A stretch of DNA of 64,000 bases from Gnetum montanum (GCA_015680685.1 MNCI01015530.1:673506-737505), one strand, 5' to 3'. Shown: positions 12,301 through 24,620, numbered from the stretch's first letter. The notes: generated by a model from the letters alone, not told the origin. Numbers and translations: made by a program.

Positions 12301-12454
12301 TGATGGTCCTCTAGCTTTAAGTCTCATGGGTTTTCTCTAAGAACTAATGAACAAGTAGTAATAGAAGCTAATAACTTCCCAACTTAAGCCTCCAAAACAA
12401 AAAGAAATTAATATTGCATGAAATAAGTTATGGATTCTAGTGAGTAATATAATT

Positions 12455-12471
12455 TGACTATATGTCTTAGG
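12455..12471 (+). repeat. 17-bp target-site duplication, left copy
   Basis: tgactatatgtcttagg, identical to 13671-13687. Confidence 0.75.
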
Positions 12472-13670
12472 TAACAATGAGGCGTTGGCCTAGTGGTACT
12501 TCATCATTGGTGTAGGAACACCTTTTCCAATTCCCTTGTGCATGTCCTACAAGTTTTTTTTGTAGGTTTCATGCTTGGAGAAGAGCTATATGAGTGTGTC
12601 CTATTTTTGGGTATCTTCTTATGTCAAGTTTTGATGATGATGATGATTGGATGTTTTGGCATGTCTAGAGGTGTTTTCAGCTTATTTTGATGAGTTTAGG
12701 GGGTTCTAGGACCTATGGGTACTTATTTGGAGGCATCCAGAGGTCCCTGGCATCAAAACATGAATTTTTCTTTTTGGCACCTATAGGATACATGTCTAAC
12801 CAAAAAGATAAATGTCTCACCTTAGATGTCTAATCAAGAGTATAGATGTCTATGGACTAGTGTCGATGTCTACCAAAAATAGTAGATGTCTCACCCAAAA
12901 GTATGAATTTCATTGTAGACATTTAAGCAAAACCAAAGATGTTTAAGAGGGTAAGTGAAAAGCTCTAATGTGTCATTTTGATTGGGAAATATTCAAAAGA
13001 CTTCAGATCCTTGTCGAAAACATTTAAGAAGGAAAATAGAAAGCATCCTATGGTTTTGGATCTCTATAATTATATATGTATCCATCCATGAGAAAAGAGG
13101 AGAGCTTGTATGCAAGGAGAGAGGGTTTGTATGCAACAAGAGTGAGAGAGAACACTCTTGAGAGTGAAGAGCTGGGCAAGAGAGAGTGGGTGAGCACATT
13201 GGGTGAGTGAAACTAGTGATTTCAACTCCAAGATTAGCTTGTCGTGTGTTGGTCTATGCATTCTATTCTCTTATATCTCACTTGTAAGTTGATCTCTTAG
13301 TCTTGAGTTGTGGGAGAGATTCCTATTGGTTGTGTCTTGCATTGAGAACAATCATCGTGTGATTGTAGAGCCTCATGATTTTTAATATCATTTGAGTGTG
13401 ATAGATTTTTGGATGCTTGTGGGTTTTTTGAACCCTATTGTAATATTATAATAAATTAATTAAGGATAGCTGGTTTTCTTATTTTCTAGCAAATAATTTT
13501 ATCTTTGTATAATATCTAGATTTAGTGTGTTGAAGGTGATTTACTTGTGGAGTGAACCTACTCCAATCATTTACTTTATCATCTTCATTTACTATGTAGC
13601 CTTGAGTTATAAACTTATATAAATCTTATGGTGTACCTATGTTTCACTTATTTTAGGTTCCAACACACCA
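12472..13670 (+). mobile_element. Retroposon-like insertion with tRNA-like head
   Basis: A 1199-bp segment flanked by perfect 17-bp direct repeats, a length typical of target-primed reverse transcription rather than LTR integration. Near its left end is a perfect match to the RNA polymerase III A-box consensus (TGGCCTAGTGG, 12486-12496). About 40 bp later comes a weak B-box-like ttccaattccc (12525-12535), as in tRNA-derived SINEs. The rest is unusually long for a SINE and has no poly(A) end. It contains recurring 'agatgtct' words (12790-12900), an AT-rich TATA-like tract near 13065 and AG-rich sequence near 13090-13190. It may be a chimeric or read-through retroposon. No protein domain was recognised. 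Confidence 0.5.
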
Positions 13671-13687
13671 TGACTATATGTCTTAGG
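13671..13687 (+). repeat. 17-bp target-site duplication, right copy
   Basis: Identical to 12455-12471. The bases on either side differ, so the match ends exactly at 17. Confidence 0.75.
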
Positions 13688-14092
13688 GGTAAATATTTTT
13701 TTAAAAAATGTTTATATTTTCAACACCCCCTCTTGAATGGTTTAAAATTTACTACTAGCACTATTTGTAGTTATTATGCATATAATTTAAAGACATATTT
13801 TTAACATTATTATACCTTTAATTTGGAAGCTTCATGTTATAGGTTTTATTTTCACAAAGGAATGATGTGTTATAAGGTTAATTTAAGTATATCTCTTAAA
13901 AGCAAATATTCCAAGAAAAAAAAGACTTCCAAAGCTTCATACTCTTTTAGAATGATAAATCTTTAAGGATTGGAAAAGATCCAAAAGGAAACAATTTTAT
14001 ATTTAATGTTCTAACCATGGTAATTAGACATGGACATGTGAAATTATAGCAACATTTGACATGAGTTTTTTTTGTAAGAAAAGTATCCATTA
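13688..14092. other. AT-rich segment, no gene seen
   Basis: No coding signal. On the minus strand the sequence caagagggggtgttg (13721-13735) resembles a polypurine tract followed by a TGTTG LTR start. This may be the edge of another degraded LTR element into which the 1.2 kb retroposon inserted. Nothing else is recognisable. Confidence 0.3.
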
Positions 14093-14105
14093 GTGTTAGG
14101 GTTTG
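14093..14105 (+). repeat. Candidate LINE target duplication, left
   Basis: gtgttagggtttg, matched with one mismatch by 59780-59792 (gtgttagggcttg), which follows an A-rich tail at the end of the LINE. Short and imperfect, so tentative. Confidence 0.4.
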
Positions 14106-14639
14106 GTGGGGAGTTTCCAACTAAGTGGTGCAGTGCCTTACAAGTTGCTAAGATCATGCGTAGGTTTCTGGTAGAGAGTTCTTATTGCATTGTTTTCAGT
14201 TATTGTGCTTTTTTCCTGCATGGTGGTGTATTCACTCAAATTTAGCATGTAGTCCAGTGTGATTGATCTTTATGACTTAGATCAGTTATTGTTGCTTTGA
14301 CCTAAGAGTTTAGTTCCCCTTCCTAGGCCTACTTGAAGCTAGTTGCTTTGGATCTATCATCTTGTTGGAGGTATCCTTATTTTTGTCTCTGGATCCTTAT
14401 AATGCTACTTTAGATTCACTTCAATGATTTGGCTTTTTGACCTTTTGCAAATAGTTCTCTCTGTGAGTCAATTCCTGAATTTTCTTTTTTTCTTTGCTTT
14501 GCATCTACTTATTGGGAGTGTTTGGGCTAGGACCCTACAAGGTCTACATGATCCATCTTGTTTCTTTGCTTTTTGATGTTGGAAGAAAAAAGCTTAAGAC
14601 ACTAGATTCTTCCAATAGCATACCACATAACAATGAAAA

Positions 14640-15470
14640 TAATACTGATGTGGATGATAATTAGAATGTTTATCATTTTGAATTTCTTAAAAATATCTTT
14701 GATCAAATAATTCAAACCTTTACTCAGCTTTATGCAATTGGTTTTTTTACTGGAAGGGTTCCTCATACCTCAATTTCTATGATTGTGTTAAAAATTTTTG
14801 GAAACCAAGAAATACTAAGTTAACCCTAGCTTCTAATCTTACAAGAGGGTTTCTTCTTTTTGCTTTTGAAACTAAGGCTATGTCAGACTTTGTGAAACAA
14901 CATTCTATTTGGAATGTTTATGGATCCTTTTTAGTTCTTCAACCTTGGAGAAAGGATTTTGATTTAGAGAAAGAAAGTAAATGTATTTTGCCAATTCATA
15001 TTGAATTTATAGAACTTTCATCACATTTTTCTCCACATGTTAACATTCTTGCTATGTAGATTAGAGAGGTGATTAGAATGGAGCCCTTTTCATGCTTATG
15101 TTCGAGATTAACTCGACAAGTTTGTGTTAAACTTGATATGAAAAAGCAATGACCAAAGTTGTTAGAGTTTAATGTTAAAAAAATATTTTCATGTAGAAGA
15201 TCTCATATCTTATGCTTCCAAATTATTGTTACTATTGTCTTGATCCTAATCATAGAAAAGCTCAACGTCCAAAGCTACTAACCAAGATTGAAGTTGAGAG
15301 AATTTTAGCTAAACATGTTAGTAAAGAATTAAAAGATAAACATATATCTTTGGATCAAGTTAATGATGCTACTAAGATGCACCCCTAGATAATCCTTCTT
15401 CTTTAGACTCCAAAATGATAGATGCTGAAGACAAGAATATTGAGGCTATAGATTCTGCTAAGAATCCTTA
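14640..15470 (+). pseudogene. LINE ORF1 (DUF4283-like, zinc knuckle) pseudogene
   Basis: Around 14850-15180 the plus strand encodes the pattern of plant LINE ORF1/DUF4283 proteins. It reads RGFLLFAFETKAM, W-N-V-Y-G-S-F-L-V-L-Q-P-W-R-K-D-F-D and RQVCVKLDMKK. Then comes a knuckle-like NYCYYCLDPNHRKAQRP near 15230, in which the last cysteine is lost. ORF1 binds LINE RNA in the ribonucleoprotein. The region is broken by frameshifts and stops. A Lys-rich tail follows. Confidence 0.65.
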
Positions 15471-15728
15471 AAACCTAAAAGGGACTTCAAAAGAAGCTAC
15501 TGGTGATTTGGAGCAAATTACTTGGAAATATTATGCCTTAGTCACATGAGATAATGCTATCTTTAGCACTTTTCCTAAAGGGTACTAATCCTCAGTTACT
15601 ACTAATAATAACTATTTCACTAGCAAAAGATCAGGTGTTCATCATCCTTTAGTGAATAGTTTTGAGTGCAAGAATTATTTTAAGGCTTTAGTAGTTAAGA
15701 GATATCCTCTTTCATGTTCACAATCACA

Positions 15729-16855
15729 ATGAAGTGTCTCTCATGGAATGTTAGGGAACTGTTAGAACTCATAGAAGATATATCTAAGATTATATTCATA
15801 TGAATTACCTAAATGTCTTCTTTATTTAAGAAAACATTCAAGGTTTTCATCTTCAAACTTATTGTAAGAGTATTTTTTCCAATAGTTACAATGTCTCTTC
15901 TATCCATGAGCATGATAAAGATGGAGTTATGATTCTTCTTCACAATAAGTGATATGAGTTTCTTATCAATCATGGTAGTAATGATTTGGGGCATTGTTGT
16001 TGGGTTTGGTTATAGTACACTAATGAAATTTGGGGCTTCGTTTTTATCTACACTCCTTGTATCTTGAATGCTCAGAAGCTTTTTTGAAATTGACTTGGTC
16101 ATAACTTGCCTACAGCCAATTGGATCATTGCATGAGACTTTAATATGATTGAGAACCTAGAGAATAAATTTGGAGGACAAAGAGGTGATTTAGAACATAG
16201 CAAACTTTCCTATTAGCTTCAATTGAATAGTAAATTGAATTTGCATGAAGCTAATGAAAATTGCCCCTCTTCTAGTACTTCTATTTGGTTTACTTGTAGT
16301 AATGCTAAACAAGAAGATTCCTACATTTCCACTAGGTTGGACCAGGTTTACATGTCTATGAATGCTTCTATTCAATTTATGACCACCAATGGTGCTCCTA
16401 TTTAGGCATATTATACCCAAGTTCTATTAGATAATTATCCTATTCATTGGTCCCTTTCCTTTTCTAGTTTCTCCTACTCTTTAAATGATCTCTATATTTT
16501 CAACCCTATTTTTCTTTGTAGTAACTCTATGTGCTCTTTATTGATGCAAATTTGGAATCTACAACCTAAACCCACACATGATGAAGGTTGGATAGATTGG
16601 TGGAATAATTCTTGTACTCATTTTTAGCATTTTTCCAAACATGCAAGTAAAATGATGGCTTCTCAAATAGCTTGACATAAGTCCAACCTTCTTAAGAAAA
16701 CATCATTCTTACAAAATAGGGGCAAAGCTACTTAGGCTCAATTCTGTAGTTTGCAAATTGCCAATTAGAACATGCATTTTATGGATTATCATGAAGCTAG
16801 AGGTGTTCATATTTGTGCCCATCTTTCTTGGCTTTGTATGGATGACTAGGCTATC
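15729..16855 (+). pseudogene. LINE ORF2, endonuclease part
   Basis: The start MKCLSWNVR is the hallmark opening of plant LINE ORF2 apurinic-like endonucleases. The domain nicks the target to prime reverse transcription. Further conserved pieces are an F-I-Y-T-P-C segment near 16045, the DFN segment near 16140, and STRLDQVYMS near 16330, which resembles the S-R-L-D region of these endonucleases. A linker that leads toward the RT follows. There are several stops and frameshifts. It ends abruptly near 16855-16880, where gypsy gag sequence begins. Confidence 0.75.
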
Positions 16856-16879
16856 ATGGAAGGTGAACTAGCCAACATC

Positions 16880-18163
16880 GTTCTCCCACTACTTCATGTG
16901 CATCCTCACGACCATCACTGGAATTTGATCTAAGGGAACATATGTATGGAAATCATGATAAGAAAAGATGTCAGACTCATGATCGACATGACTATCATCC
17001 AAGACATTTTGATGAGGAAGATGAAGAACATGAACCATGAAGAAACAAGAATAGACATGTAGAGAGAGAGAGAGGTATGAGTACCAAAGGAGGTATCACT
17101 ACAATGGAGAATATGAACCCTATTGGCAACTCGCAACATGATAAACATAAGAGAAGTTGTCTACATTTCAACCAGGCATGTAATGAATAATTGCATTAAG
17201 CAGCTAGACATGAAAAACATGGCTAGATTTAAGGTTGAATACAATGTAGATCCACAACACCACCTTCAAGAATTCCATGATGCCTACATCCTACAAAATA
17301 TAAAGAGTGATTGGTAGAAGCTTAAGTTGTTTCCTTGGACACTTAATAAAGAGGCAAAAAGTTGGTATAGATCATTGGAACTTGAATTAATCAAAAGATG
17401 GTGTACCATGCTTGAATGTTTCAATGAAAAACATCAAACCTACTCTCAAGTGTCTAATATTAGGAAGTAGATCCAAAGTTGGAAGCAAAGGACCTACAAA
17501 TCCCTTGATGTGAAAATGGAAAAATACTATTCGCTTCTACATGGGTGCCCAGGCCATGGATTTTCCCAAAGGAAGCAGCTTACACACATTTTTGATGGAC
17601 TAAGGAACAAAACTAGGGAAATCCTTGTAGTTTATGCCCAAAGTAGATTATTTGAAATGATCACCCATTGAATTTAGAGACTCACTGATCAAGTGGCAAA
17701 GGAAGAAGGTGAATTGAACAAGAGAGAATTAATTGAGGAGTACAATAGAAAATCATCTATTAGGAACAGAGATGTATGAGTGTGTGATCAGAAAGAGGAA
17801 GAGAACTTAGAAGAGGTGATATAGAAAAAATACTAGCTATTCAAATATTTGTTACTAATATAGCAACCAAGGTAGAAAACATGTGGGATTTGGTGGATGA
17901 GAAATTTTCCACAGCTTTGAAAATTGTGGAAGAAAAAATTGAGCAAGCCTTTAGTAAAGGCAAGGAGAAAAAGAAGAAAAGAGATTACAGACAAAAAGAG
18001 AAGGTGGCTTCAATGGTAGAATGTTTAGATACAAGCTTAAAGGATGAGGAAGAATTTGCAATGTGCCAATATGAACATCCCAAAGGGTGTTGCCTAATAA
18101 TGGTACATTTTTAAGAAACTGGGGAATATGCACTCATCAAGAAAGAAATGCCCAAAGGGTTAC
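16880..18163 (+). pseudogene. Element A gag, part 1 (Ty3/gypsy)
   Basis: The block NMINIREVV...IKQLDMKN...NVDPQHHLQEFHDA...KLKLFPWTLNKEAKSWYRSL (17130-17400) is a Ty3/gypsy capsid with the usual DP-HL-F / L-FP-L-A-W order. It aligns with the gag of element B. Upstream are His/Asp/Arg-rich residues as in B. No 5' LTR or leader precedes it: LINE sequence runs directly into the middle of the gag N-terminal region, so A is 5'-truncated. The part ends in KGLPY, exactly at the CTTAC duplication of element B, and continues at 28237. Confidence 0.75.
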
Positions 18164-18168
18164 CTTAC
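18164..18168 (+). repeat. Target duplication of element B, left (CTTAC)
   Basis: CTTAC directly before TGATGAG; repeated at 28232-28236 directly after ATCA. Confidence 0.9.
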
Positions 18169-19025
18169 TGATGAGTGGCAAGGTACCCCTATGTCCAACC
18201 ATAAAAATCACAAGCATTCACATGCGATTTGGTCAAATTCTACAGACTATAGTTACTAAGTACACTAGAGCTAAATAGTGTGTGCATGTTGTTCATTCAT
18301 TGTCTTCCTAGTCCCACTTGTGGAATGTAATTGTATGGTTAAGTGTGACTTAGGCATACGATTTTTATTATTTTGTATTTTTATGGAATTACTTACCTAG
18401 AACAAGAATAAAAGTAAGAGCGATTAATTGCTAAGTAAACTATAGTCTAATCTAGCTTGACACAAGTAACCGTTCCCACTTCCTGAACACATCTTGAATG
18501 TTGTGCAAACATTGTTGGGTTGTCAAACGCTAGTCATTTCTAAGCTACCAAGTCTCACATGTATGCTTGAAGGTGTCATGTTTGTGTAATTTAAAAATTT
18601 TCTTGATTGATCAAAATTAATTACTGCATAAATAACATTAATGTAAATTACATGAAATAACAATATGTAAATGTATAAGAACGAAAATCTCAAGTGCTGC
18701 AAGGAATGAATCAAAGAGTTTGTCTTTCTTGCTAATGCAATGGTGTGCTCAAGTACATCAATGCTTGAATTAAAATCCATTCACACTTAGATCTCCTACT
18801 ATGGGCACATGGAAAATATTCTAACTCTCAAATGAACAAATTACAAGAGTTTTGCTACTTAACTACCAAAAACTTACTTCCAATTGTGCGCTTGGGCACT
18901 GTATTTATAGACCCGGCAGTAACCCTGTGATATTGAATGTATGATATCACATCTTGGGCCCCAATATCATGTACCCAATAGCATGACCATCCCAACATCA
19001 GAGCATTGAAAAACATGATTTATCA
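18169..19025 (-). repeat. Element B 3' LTR (left)
   Basis: 857 bp, TGAT...ATCA ends. A minus-strand TATA (CTATAAATAC) lies at 18901-18910. It differs from the right LTR mostly by transitions, and by small duplications present in the right copy. Confidence 0.95.
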
Positions 19026-19036
19026 TACCCCCACGA
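19026..19036 (-). other. Element B polypurine tract
   Basis: On the minus strand the sequence is CGTGGGGGTA followed by TGATAAATC of the 3' LTR. This is the normal start site for plus-strand DNA synthesis in LTR elements. Confidence 0.8.
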
Positions 19037-19039
19037 CTA

Positions 19040-21040
19040 AATGAAAACTCATCCTCGAGTGCAAAAGAAGAGGAACAAGTCCTTTACAAAATATAATAGG
19101 GGGTGTGGACTTATTTGACTGACATGTAGAGTGAGATAGAGAAAACAAAAAAATACAGAAGTGCCAAAGCATACAATATTACAGTTGTGTACAAAATTGG
19201 TGTTCATGACAATAGGAAAGAACACCAACAGATCCAAAGAACATCCAACCCCTTTTGACAATAGAAGAATGAGGGAGAGGTAGAAGAGATCCAACAGTCA
19301 TGAACAATCTCTCGTGAGTGATATGGTTGCATCCTCCTTGGTGAAGACAATCCCACTTCCAGTCCTTGCTTTCCACTGCAATCACAATAGAACCAAGGAT
19401 TAGTATATATAGTGCAATAGATAATGGCTGAATACCTTGTCTAATTGGTGATTTTATCTGACCAAGTTGTGATTGTGATAGATTGATTACTTGATATTAT
19501 TAGTGGAAAGACTGATGAATGGGTTAAATAAGAGAACTGATCCATACAATTGAGAAAAAACTTAACACAAGGAATTTTGGAAAGAGGGCATTCACAACTA
19601 CAAAAAGGAGTTCATTACAAATAGTTGTGAAATTGTGTACAATTGGATGACATGGATGGGGTAAATAAAAAGAATTTGATTGTGAAAATATCTAAGGATA
19701 AAGAACTTAACTTAACCAAACCAAAAGATATGCAAGTGGGTCGTCCCTGAAGCAGGCACAAGCCTTTTATGCCCTTGCATAACTTCAAACCAAGGAGTCC
19801 ATGGGCTCCATGGATGATTAATGGTCATGGAAAGTTAAGTGCAAAAACTTGAAAGTAACTAACTGAGAAACTTGACACATCAAACCAAAACATTGAATCA
19901 AAACATGAAACCGACAATGAGGTAAGACATGGAAAGCATAGATGGATGATAGAGAGAGTGGAATGGAGTTCCTAATTATAGTCACATGCAGTCCCTTGTG
20001 GAGTTTGTAATTAAATTGCTTGGTAGGATCCATCCTCAATCTAGATCAAAACCAATCACATTCAGTGACTTTGCACAAACATCCTAAGGCTAGTCCATCC
20101 CCTGAAAGACAAGAATGCTTCCACAAAACAACCACCATTCCAAATTGGAGTGAAGGTAGGAAGTGAGAAAGGGCCTTAGTTAGATGAGATAAGAGAAGTC
20201 TCATAACTAGTACTTGTAGCCCTTTTATTTGGTCTAAGGGGTGTGCTTTGAATTCCCATCTTTTTGTTTGAATGGGAACCACACCATGCAAAGACCCATG
20301 AATTTTTCACATTTATTTTGTCCAAGGGGTGTGCTTTGAATCCTCATCTTTTTTTCTTTTTTTTTGTAATGAGGACCACATCATGTAAGGACTTATTTGA
20401 CTTCCTATTATGAAATGACATGGAATGGTAAGAAGCTTCCAAGAACACTCTTGCACATAGGAAAATAGAAAAGCACAAAGAATATTTCATCCCTTTGAAG
20501 CCACACCTTGTCCAAACCTTTGATTCCTTCCCAATTTCAAAAACTACACAAGTCACCAATTTATTAAAGTTGCATTAATAAAGAAGAGATTATAGACTTC
20601 CAAAACTAGGAAAAACCATAGAGTATGTGCATGGGTGGATGATGTGGACCCACTACTTGTTACATGAAAAGAAACCATGTCCTAGTCATCAGTAACGACA
20701 TTCAAAGTTAGAAACCAGACATTAACAATCAAATTACAAATGAAGCACACCACCATAGAGTGGTGCATTACCATTGTACCTGCCACCTTAATAGCAGAAA
20801 AAGTAGAGAAACACATCAAACATAAGAAAACATAACCATAAAATAAAGTAAAAGAGTAGACAATAAATATATGAATATATTAACAAATATGTAAAAAAAA
20901 GATGTAAAATAAAGAAGATGAAAACAAAAGGTTGTAAAATCAAAAATGTGTAAAGAAAAAAAAAGGTCAAAAGATTGAGGAGCCACCTAAGGTGTTAGTA
21001 TGGGTGGCCATCTCCCCCATGACTAAGTTAGAAGGGAGAG
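19040..21040 (-). other. Element B 3' untranslated region
   Basis: No envelope-like or other domain was found. A Phe-rich, AT-rich tract follows the integrase end (20788-20970). A direct duplication is present: 20219-20300 and 20318-20400 share 'aaggggtgtgctttgaat...catctttt...accacatcatg'. Confidence 0.5.
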
Positions 21041-22260
21041 ATCTAAAAGATTGAGTGTGGTTGTCCATATGACAAGGTGTTTGTTGTGTTGGTTGGTTTG
21101 GGCTCATGGAAAGGTTTTATTTGTTAAATGTTGACTAATTGTTTCTTGTCTAGGCTATTAGGTTTGTAGATGATCATGGCCCTAGATTGAAAAGTCTCAT
21201 CAATGATGTAAGGTCCTTCCCACAATGTTTGAAATTTGGTTCATTGGGGTACATGTGTAGGATTCCAATAGAGAACCTTGTCTCTTGGTTGAAACTTGAA
21301 TTTTCTCATTTTGAGGTCATGGAATTTCTTATTGAATGCCTTATGCATTTCATTGGATGATAGGACCATTAACTAATTTTCATCTAGCAAGTTAAGACTC
21401 ATTAATCATTCTTTCTAAGCTAGACTTAGATTTAGGTCAAGGTCACAAGCTATAGAGAGTGTATGGAGCTCAGATTGGATGGGCAACATTGGTAGTTTTC
21501 TGTACATAGGCTCATAAGGATAATAACCTATGGGAAGCTTCCATGTGGAGTGATAGGCCCTAAGGGCATCATTTAATTTAGTGCTCTAGTCCCTTTGGTA
21601 TTTGCTAATGGTATGTGTTAAGATTTTTGTAATCTCCTGGTTAGTGATCTCAGCTTGACCATTGGCTTGGAGGTGATATGGTGTTGTAAGTTTATGTTCA
21701 ACCCCAAAGCATTGCATCAATTTCTAGAAAGTGGCAATTGTAAAATGAGTTCCATTATCAGAAATTAATAAAAAAGGTACACCAAACTTGTTTATGATGT
21801 TTTGTTATACAAACCGAGTAGCAGTGGTGAATATACAATTAATGATGGATGCTGCTTCTACCCACTTGGTACAATAGTTAACTGCGACTATTATATATGT
21901 CTTTCCATTTGATAAAGGTGCAATGAGACCCATAAATTCAATGTCCCAAATATTGAATGGCTCAAGAGGTTGTATCCATTATTGTGGTCCCTCCATTTGA
22001 GCTATTATTCCATCATCCCTTTGGCAACAATCACAAGTACGGATGAATTGATGTGCATCCTTGAAGATTGTTGGCCAATAATACCCTACCATGAGGATTT
22101 TTATGGTTGTACATCTCCTATCATAATGGACCTCACAAGGACCTTTATGAGCATCCTGAAGAATGCGCAGTTGATCCATATTAGGGACACATCAACGTAC
22201 TAGGCCATTGGGACAAACTTTGTAAAGGTTTTCATTAATCTCCACGAAATACTTGACTTG
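21040..22260 (-). pseudogene. Element B integrase
   Basis: On the minus strand the zinc-binding HHCC module (HKGPCEVHYD...TCDCCQRD) is at 22140-21990. The core has all three acidic residues in context: WDIEFMG near 21945, SDNGTHF near 21765, and QANGQAEITN near 21690. A C-terminal module follows (FKFQPRDKVLYWNP...FQTLWEGPYII, about 21310-21190) with a GPY/F motif. The protein would insert the cDNA into the genome. A few stops interrupt it, but the active-site residues are intact. Confidence 0.85.
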
Positions 22261-22399
22261 GTGAAGAAACTATTTTTTCTTTCTAATGTCCAACCCTTGT
22301 GATAGTTATTGCTTGAGCAAATAAGTGAGGATGGTGTCATAACATTTTGGTTCATCGGGCATTTTTCATTAATATCACCTACAAGGAGAGATTCGTTAG

Positions 22400-23880
22400 G
22401 AAACTGGTCAGATAAAGGGCTCTCTTTCTCCTTGTCATCCCATCTTAGTCATGATAAGTGATCCATGATCACATTCTCCACACCTTTATGATCCACCATC
22501 ATGAGATCAAATTCCTACAAAATCACAAGCCACTGTATGACACGAGGGCTCACTGTTGGTTTTTTCATTAAAAATCTCATGGCGCTATGATCTATGTGCA
22601 CAAACACTTTGTAGAAAAGCACATAGTATCTAAACTTATCTAAAGTGAACATAACTACCATCAACTCCTATTCTATGGTGGTGTAGTTTAGTTGTGCACC
22701 TATGATACTTCAGCTTGCATAGTTAATGTAATATGGATGTTTTTGATCATCCATCTACGTAAGCACTACCTCCAAAGCATAATTCGATGCATTGGTCATC
22801 ACATGAAATGGTCTGGACCAATCTAGTGCTTGAGGAATGGGGGTTTCAATAAGCTTTTGTTTCACTTGTTGAAATGCTACTTCACATGCAAGGGTGTAGA
22901 TAAATGATGCATCCTTTTTTGTCAATTCTACCAACAGCTTGACAATTTTGGAAAAATTCTTGATGAATCACTGGTAGTAGCCAGTATGACCTAGGAATGA
23001 TCAAACTTCTTTAATTATTTTAGGTTGATGATTTATTCCTTGTATTACTCTTATTTTTTCAAGGTCCACCTCAATTTCTATTTTTAAGAAGCAATGCCCC
23101 AATACTATGCCTTCTTGGACCATAAGATGGTTCTTTTGCTAATTGAGATGAAGGTTTATTTCGATACATATTTTCAACACCTACTCAAGATGGTCTAAGG
23201 CTTGCTCAAATGTAGCTCCATAGGTAGAAAAATCATCCATAAAAACTTCTACCCCACTACCAATCTATTGTTGGGAAATGCTGAAAACTAATGATTGAAA
23301 TGTGGCTGGGGTATTGCATAGACCAAATGGCATCTATCGGTAAGCAAAAGTCCCCCAAGGACTTGTGAAAGTTGTCTTTGGTTGGTCCTCTAGTGCAATT
23401 CAAATTTGATTATAGCCACTATAACCATCAAAAAAACTATAATAACAATGCCCAGAAATGGTGTCTAGTACTTGGTCAATGAAAGGTGATGCAAAATGAT
23501 CTTTGAAAGTTGCCATGTTGAGTAGCTAAAAATCAATGCACACCTGCCATTTGCCTCCATTAGGTATGATCATGAGTAGACTTATCCACTCACTATTTAT
23601 GATAGGGTAGATGAATATTGCTTTGAGAAGTTGTTCAATCTTCTCTTTGACAATCTATTTTAGCTTGGGATTCAAACGCTGCTTCGATTGTCATTTCGGC
23701 TTGATGATGGGGTCAATGTATATTCGATGCTGGCATATTCTTGGATCTATCCCAATAAGTTTGGAATATGACTAGGCAAAGGGTGCTAACCATTTTTCCA
23801 CAAATTTTATCAACCTTTTCTTTTTTTCTGCAGCAAGCATGGCATTAATGATAACCAGCCTTCCATTTTTCAAAAATACA
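22400..23880 (-). pseudogene. Element B reverse transcriptase and RNase H
   Basis: Minus-strand RT motifs in order: PNGGKWQVCIDF and FASPFIDQVLDTI near 23560-23450, FFDGYSGYNQI, MPFGLCNTPATFQ near 23310, and the active site VFMDDF near 23250 (Y/F-x-D-D with M). Then come the thumb, with FLGHTGYYQ near 22980, and RNase H with HVMTNASNYALEVVL near 22790 and HIDHSAMRFL near 22600. Many TAG/TAA stops replace Gln codons, with few frameshifts. Confidence 0.85.
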
Positions 23881-24329
23881 TACTCCATTCCAACTGGTAG
23901 TGTCTTCAATTCAAGGGGCTCTTATTTAAAATTTTCAAGAATTTCTAGCTTATCCCAATTAACCTCATCATTTGCTCCTTCAAAGGGCTGGTGATGAACT
24001 TGCTTAAGTTCATCCATGCTTGCAACATACTCATACATTAGGCCCTCAGTAGGTTCCATGCATAATGTGCTACTACTAGCATTAGTTATCAGTGACTAGG
24101 GACCCTCTTGTTTTGTGGCTACTACGTATAGACATCTCTGGATCTCAACTTTTGGTGAACATTGCTTGCATGTAGAGATAGATGTTTGCTTTACTAACCA
24201 TAACTTCTACACACAATGGCACCCTGAATCATTGTACGTGATACATGGAACTCTCTTTTTCTCAATCTTTCCAAATTCATTTTTGTTTGATATCTTCAAG
24301 GAAAGATCTCTAATGCACATTTTAGCATC

Positions 24330-24620
24330 AATAGTACTTCGTCACACCCTTCCCATAATATTTGGAAAGAACCCCTTGCAGTTCTTCACTTTGATTACTA
24401 GAAAATCAGTGGGATATGACCACCCACAAACGATGATGACGATGTCCTCAACTAGTCTCAATGGAACAGTGATAGACTGGTCCACCAGTTCTAGCCATAT
24501 GTTTTTCTTCTTCAAGGGAGGAAGGTTCCACATTATGTACATCTCATGTGAGATCAAATTAACACTAGAACCAAAGTCAAGAAGAGCTTTATAAGGCTCA
24601 TTCCTAGCAATTTGTAGGTA
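24330..24620 (-). pseudogene. Element B protease
   Basis: The minus strand reads YKALLDFGSSVNLIS. It matches the usual ALLD-[ST]-G-[AS]-S-x-N-L-[IL], with the catalytic Ser/Thr replaced by Phe. SYPTDFLVI and a G-R motif (PNIMGRVCLATIDAK) follow. Element A carries a clear homologue at 47560-47880. Confidence 0.8.

Larger units (their letters stand above)
14106..16870 (+). mobile_element. LINE (L1-like non-LTR retrotransposon), 5' part
   Basis: Contains an untranslated start, ORF1 and the endonuclease part of ORF2. The reverse transcriptase part resumes near 57090 in the same orientation, so this is one element split by nested insertions. About 200 bp of ORF2 between the halves seem to be missing, judged by the usual spacing between endonuclease and RT. 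Confidence 0.75.

Noticed and set aside
14093-14105. Telomere-like TTAGGG motif
   Set aside because: Only a single short occurrence on each side of the LINE, no tandem array.
20788-20970. Phe-rich membrane protein on the minus strand
   Set aside because: Low-complexity AT-rich DNA gives Phe/Leu/Tyr runs; a similar tract follows integrase in element A and is untranslated.
19040-21000. Envelope-like gene in the 3' region of element B
   Set aside because: Only short ORFs (for example 20046-20291 and 20344-20559, minus) without signal peptide plus transmembrane architecture or known motif.
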